From positions 1 through 64,000 of the forward strand of contig JASCOE010000016.1 of assembly GCA_029959285.1 (NCBI GenBank): a stretch of DNA of 64,000 bases, given 5' to 3'. Source of the DNA: Flavobacteriaceae bacterium PS02337 (GTDB taxonomy: Bacteria > Bacteroidota > Bacteroidia > Flavobacteriales > Flavobacteriaceae). Within the stretch, counting starts at the first letter, position 1. Every line of letters starts with the position of its first letter. Positions 60,389-64,000 of this stretch are shown here, piece after piece. The notes below the pieces were generated by a model. It saw only the letters and a list, made by a program, of their open reading frames with translations, was not told where the DNA came from and made no database searches. The position numbers were made by a program, and so were the translations under genes.

Positions 60389-62257
60389 TTAGTTTACTTC
60401 ATAAATAAATGATTCAGAAGGTTTTATTTTAACTCGTACAGAACCTTCTCCATTTTTGACTGTAAGATACGTTTTAATCTCCGAATATAATTTATCTACA
60501 AGCACGTAAGAACCATCTTTTAAATTCCATTTCAAAATAAGAGATGAAGGAATTTTTAAATCAAATTCACTTTCTTTTTCCGAAGAAAAGTTAGCAATTA
60601 TAACCAATTTTTGCTTTTCAGACCAACGAACATAAGAATACAATAAGGCATCATAATTTGAATTTTGACGATTTACCGATTGAATTTCTTCAAAACTTCC
60701 CATCAAAGCATTACTTTTTATGGTAAAATTCAACAAACGTTTGTAAAAATCACGAAGTTGTTTTTCTGATTCTGATAATTTTCCACCGTCAAATTTTCCA
60801 TCATTCATCCAACTCTGATGATTCGGAACTCCGATATAATCAAAAATTGATGTTCTGGAGCGTTTTCCGAAACCGGCATCTTCATTTCCCGCCTCTCCTA
60901 CTTCTTGTCCGAAATAAATCATTGTTGGCGAAGTGCTTATTGTTGCCGAAACCACCATTAAAGGTTTTCCTCTTTCTGGAGTTCCTGCAAATTCTGGACT
61001 TGCCAAACGCTGTTCGTCATGATTGTCAAGAAAGTGAAGCATATGATGCTCAATATCTGACATTCCTTTCTGGATATTGGTCAATTCATCTGGAGAAGAT
61101 TTTCCGCGAATGATATCTTTTAGTTTATCATAAGTTTCTACTTTATCATACAAATAGTCCATTTTTCCTAAACGAATATAATTTCGATATTCATTCGGAT
61201 TGTAAACTTCTGCCAATAAAAATGCTTTTGGATTTTTCATTTTGATTGAAGAATTCATAAAACTCCAAAATTCGTACGGAACCATTTCTGCCATATCATA
61301 ACGGAATCCGTCTATTCCTTTTGAAATCCAATACAAAGCAATATCTCTAAATTTTTTCCATGAATTTGGGACATCTTTGTCCTGCCAAAAAGCAAAATGT
61401 TCTTGATATGATTTCTGATCAAATCCAGCAGGAAGTTCCGGAAAATCTTTACTTCCGTCGGGACGAACACCATAATTTACTTTTACTGTTTCGTACCAAT
61501 CATTTTGATCTGGTTTGAATTTTCTGGAACCATTTCCTGTCCATTTTGCAGGATTTTCATCGAATTTTCCATCAACTAAAGGATTTTTTTCTCCATTTAA
61601 ACGATTATCTCCATCTGGAATTTCAAAATGTACATTTGGAATATAGTAGAAATTATTATCTCGTTTGTATTCAACCCTTACATCATCATCTGCACCAAAA
61701 TCTCTTACACCCGCAGGATTCGATTTCCCTTCATATTTTCGAGCAATATGATTCGGAACGATATCAATAATCACTTTTAAACCAGCAATATGTGTACGTT
61801 TAATCAAAGATTCGAATTCTTCTAAACGATTTGCAGGATCTACAGCTAAATCTGGATTCACATTATAATAATCTTTTACAGCATAAGGTGAACCCGCGCG
61901 CCCTTTTACCACTTCTGGATCATCATTTGAAATTCCATATTTTGTATAATCGTTTACCAAAGCATGATGCGGCACGCCTGTATACCAAATATAATTTACG
62001 CCTAAATCTTTTATTTCGTGAAGCGCTTTATCTGTAAAATCATTAAATTTTCCAACTCCATTTTCCTCAATTGTACCCCAAGGTTTGTTGTTTGTATTTT
62101 TATTTCCGAATAGGCGTGTAAAAACTTGGTAGACTACGACTTTATTTTGTGTCGCAGTTTCTTCTTTAGCTGAACTCATTTTTAAATCTTTAGTTTTGCA
62201 ACTAGAAAACAGTATTGTTGTGGCAATTCCAACAGCAATAAATTTACTTTTTATCAT
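60389..62257 (-). CDS. GH13-family alpha-amylase-like lipoprotein
   Basis: The product has 622 residues from the ATG at 62257, with lipobox 'LFSSC' (Cys19), so it is surface- or periplasm-anchored; an ATG 42 bases further upstream is also in frame. The GH13 regions are 'VIIDIVPNHIARKY' (I), 'GIDGFRYDMAEMVP' (II, catalytic Asp), 'AFLLAEVYNP' (III, catalytic Glu) and 'FLDNHDEQRLAS' (IV). The C-terminal 100 residues form a beta-sandwich domain C. It hydrolyses alpha-glucans. Convergent with the GH130 gene. Confidence 0.92.
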   Translation of the reverse strand: MIKSKFIAVGIATTILFSSCKTKDLKMSSAKEETATQNKVVVYQVFTRLFGNKNTNNKPWGTIEENGVGKFNDFTDKALHEIKDLGVNYIWYTGVPHHALVNDYTKYGISNDDPEVVKGRAGSPYAVKDYYNVNPDLAVDPANRLEEFESLIKRTHIAGLKVIIDIVPNHIARKYEGKSNPAGVRDFGADDDVRVEYKRDNNFYYIPNVHFEIPDGDNRLNGEKNPLVDGKFDENPAKWTGNGSRKFKPDQNDWYETVKVNYGVRPDGSKDFPELPAGFDQKSYQEHFAFWQDKDVPNSWKKFRDIALYWISKGIDGFRYDMAEMVPYEFWSFMNSSIKMKNPKAFLLAEVYNPNEYRNYIRLGKMDYLYDKVETYDKLKDIIRGKSSPDELTNIQKGMSDIEHHMLHFLDNHDEQRLASPEFAGTPERGKPLMVVSATISTSPTMIYFGQEVGEAGNEDAGFGKRSRTSIFDYIGVPNHQSWMNDGKFDGGKLSESEKQLRDFYKRLLNFTIKSNALMGSFEEIQSVNRQNSNYDALLYSYVRWSEKQKLVIIANFSSEKESEFDLKIPSSLILKWNLKDGSYVLVDKLYSEIKTYLTVKNGEGSVRVKIKPSESFIYEVN

Positions 62258-62632
62258 ATTTTTAAATCTAAACTTCTTTTTCAAGGCTTCATAACTCATA
62301 TTAAATCCTGAAATCGAATTCTAAATTTAGTTTATTTTTTAAAACTTAAAAGAAACTTACTTCCAATTGTTTTTTAAAAGAATGTAAAAAGTGCTACTAC
62401 AACGTGAGAGTTCTTTAATTTGTTGATAAAATTGATTGAGGTTTAAAGTGATAAAGTTTCAATGGAACAAAGGCTTTAAACAGCTTACGAAATTCGAAGA
62501 ATTTTACACCAAACAAACTTTGAACCTTTACTGCTCAGCACCTTTGAACCTTAAAAAATAAACACATAAATTAATCCTAATAACAAGATAAGGTTGTAAC
62601 CTTTTTCATAAATTTGACAAAAATTTAATCAG
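62258..62632. other. Divergent intergenic region with AT-rich repeats
   Basis: About 375 bases lie between the divergent GH13 and OstA-like starts. They contain words of a CTTTGAACCTT type (62515-62560), also present near 52690-52735. A TAAATTTG -7 box lies at 62609-62616 on the plus strand, 16 bases before the OstA start, with no well-spaced -33 element. Confidence 0.45.
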
Positions 62633-64000
62633 TTGAAGAAATCACTCTTTTACATATTTTATTGTCTGCTTTTTTTAGGCGTTCAATTTACATTTGCACA
62701 AGCAAAAGCACAAAAAACAAAAGAAATTATTATAGATAACTCTGACGATGTTCAAGTTAATGAAGTTTTGGTTCCAGGAGCTTTATTGTTAAGCGGGAAT
62801 GTAAAATTGATTCATGACGGAATCGTAATGACTTGTAATAAGGCTTATCTTTTTAAGAAAGAAAATTATTTAAAAGCTTTTGGAAATGTACAATTAGTAC
62901 AAGGAGATACGCTGTTTTTAAATAGCAAATATGCCGAATATAACGGAAATTTAAAGAAAGCTTTTGCAACAGGAAATGCGGTTATGACTTCTCCAGATGC
63001 CACTTTGCAAACTGACACCATCAATTTTGACAGAAATGTTCAAGAAGCTTTTTACAACACCAAAGGTACAATTGTCAATAAAGACAATACTTTGGTAAGT
63101 AAATCTGGGAGATATTATGCGAAAGAAAAAAAGTTTCAGTTTTTGACTGAAGTTACTATTACAAATCCAAAATATGTAATTAAATCCAATCATTTAGATT
63201 ATTACAGTAATTCTGGACATACTTATTTACTTGGCCCTTCGACTATTACAAGTAAAGCAAATTATATTTATACCGAAAAAGGCTTTTACGATACGAAAAA
63301 GAATCTGGCGCATTTTCTCAGAAAATCATACATTAAATATGATGATCGACTTATAGAAGGCGATAGTTTGTTTTATAATCGAAATACCGAATTTGCATCG
63401 GCTACTCGAAATGTAAAAATCACGGATTCGATTAATAAAGGTATTGTAAAAGGACATTATGCAGAACTTTACAAACTTAAAGATTCGATGTTTGTAACCA
63501 AAAGAGCCGTTGCAATTAACTTGGTTGAAAATGATTCGGTTTACATTCACGGAAAAAAATTATTAGTAACTGGAAAAGAAGGCGAACGAATTTTACGTGC
63601 TTTTAATAATGTTCGTTTCTACAAAATCGACATGAGCGGAAAATGCGATTCGATACATTCTAACTCTAAAACTGCTTTGACAAAATTGATCGGAAAACCG
63701 ATTCTTTGGAACGGAGAAAGTCAGATTACTGGAGACATAATGCATTTAATTGGTGATAATCAAACAAGAAAAATTGACTCTTTAAAAGTTTTAAATAACA
63801 CTTTCCTCATATCCAAGGACACGCTCGGAACCGGTTATAATCAGGTAAAAGGTCTCAATTTATTTGGAAAATTCCGGGATGGAAAATTACATGATGTTGA
63901 TGTCATCAAAAATACCGAAGTTGTTTATTTTATGCGGAATGATGCCAATGAATTGATCGGAATCAACAAAAATGTCAGCAGTAAAATTAATCTGATATTA
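62633..64000 (+). CDS. OstA/LptA-like outer-membrane biogenesis protein, 5' part (runs off the window end)
   Basis: The frame is open for 456 codons to the window edge. It starts with TTG at 62633; an in-frame stop lies 18 bases upstream and no ATG fits, and the signal peptide '(M)KKSLFYIFYCLLFLGVQF' follows directly. OstA-type beta-jellyroll repeats are visible: 'LLSGNVKLIHDGIVMTCNKA', 'YLKAFGNVQLVQGDTLFLNS', 'VMTSPDATLQTDTINFDRNV' and 'YYAKEKKFQFLTEVTITNPK'. These repeats form the bridge that carries lipopolysaccharide; in Bacteroidota such long proteins may combine LptA- and LptD-like roles. The C-terminal half is missing. Confidence 0.8.
   Translation, partial: MKKSLFYIFYCLLFLGVQFTFAQAKAQKTKEIIIDNSDDVQVNEVLVPGALLLSGNVKLIHDGIVMTCNKAYLFKKENYLKAFGNVQLVQGDTLFLNSKYAEYNGNLKKAFATGNAVMTSPDATLQTDTINFDRNVQEAFYNTKGTIVNKDNTLVSKSGRYYAKEKKFQFLTEVTITNPKYVIKSNHLDYYSNSGHTYLLGPSTITSKANYIYTEKGFYDTKKNLAHFLRKSYIKYDDRLIEGDSLFYNRNTEFASATRNVKITDSINKGIVKGHYAELYKLKDSMFVTKRAVAINLVENDSVYIHGKKLLVTGKEGERILRAFNNVRFYKIDMSGKCDSIHSNSKTALTKLIGKPILWNGESQITGDIMHLIGDNQTRKIDSLKVLNNTFLISKDTLGTGYNQVKGLNLFGKFRDGKLHDVDVIKNTEVVYFMRNDANELIGINKNVSSKINLIL

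Overview
The window is AT-rich chromosomal DNA from a member of the Flavobacteriia, most likely Flavobacterium or a close relative. The evidence is a TonB-dependent receptor with a carboxypeptidase-like N-terminal domain, promoters of the Bacteroidota type (TTG, about 17-23 bases, TAnnTTTG), weak Shine-Dalgarno signals, a surface protein whose N-terminus has the usual 'VGIGT..PNASSQLEI' form, and several intergenic repeat families. This assignment rests on sequence character and family knowledge; no database search was run.

Layout. 1-5000: the 5' part of a large repeat-built exported protein (cut by the window edge), a membrane-bound LuxR-type regulator, and a decayed stretch with a HigA-like antitoxin pseudogene. 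5011-10610: a minus-strand operon of LacI repressor, fructokinase, FucP-type sugar transporter, LamB-type porin and a D-tagatose/D-psicose (allulose) 3-epimerase. The LacI promoter carries a palindromic operator inside its spacer. 10750-18150: a second sugar locus, minus strand: TonB-dependent receptor, SUT-type sucrose transporter, GH100-like invertase and fructokinase, with a divergent LacI gene and twin operators. This reads as a sucrose uptake and splitting pathway without a SusD protein.

18376-25028: accessory DNA. A truncated integrase, an interior piece of a TonB receptor and the C-terminal half of a LuxR/Y_Y_Y regulator are joined end to end. They are followed by a ParD/ParE toxin-antitoxin cassette between 18-bp direct repeats, a possible tRNA-end attachment site, and a small integrative element (two HTH proteins, a membrane protein, a tyrosine integrase).

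25232-49299: mostly ordinary chromosome. dnaK, an ion antiporter, a run of small metabolic and stress genes (SRPBCC, TlpA, thioesterase, MscS, alpha/beta hydrolase, DUF1398, ThuA, rhodanese, ABC ATPase), then rluD-like, PASTA protein, ddl, DUF421, coaD, phnA, a DEAD-box helicase, an M14 peptidase and a frameshifted RelA/SpoT-domain gene.

49756-64000: NUDIX and pyrE (divergent, 7 bases apart), birA, rsfS-ftsH, a lipid gene run (LUD protein, cdsA, psd, acyl-CoA-binding protein, lipoprotein superoxide dismutase), GH130 and GH13 enzymes, and the start of an OstA-like outer-membrane biogenesis gene cut by the window end.

The most interesting items are the allulose/sucrose pair with readable LacI operator architecture, a structured intergenic repeat between the PASTA-protein gene and ddl, two apparently leaderless promoters (pyrE and the helicase), the truncated-gene mosaic, and the 8-base slippage that probably broke the RelA/SpoT gene. 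I found no complete system that is clearly undescribed.
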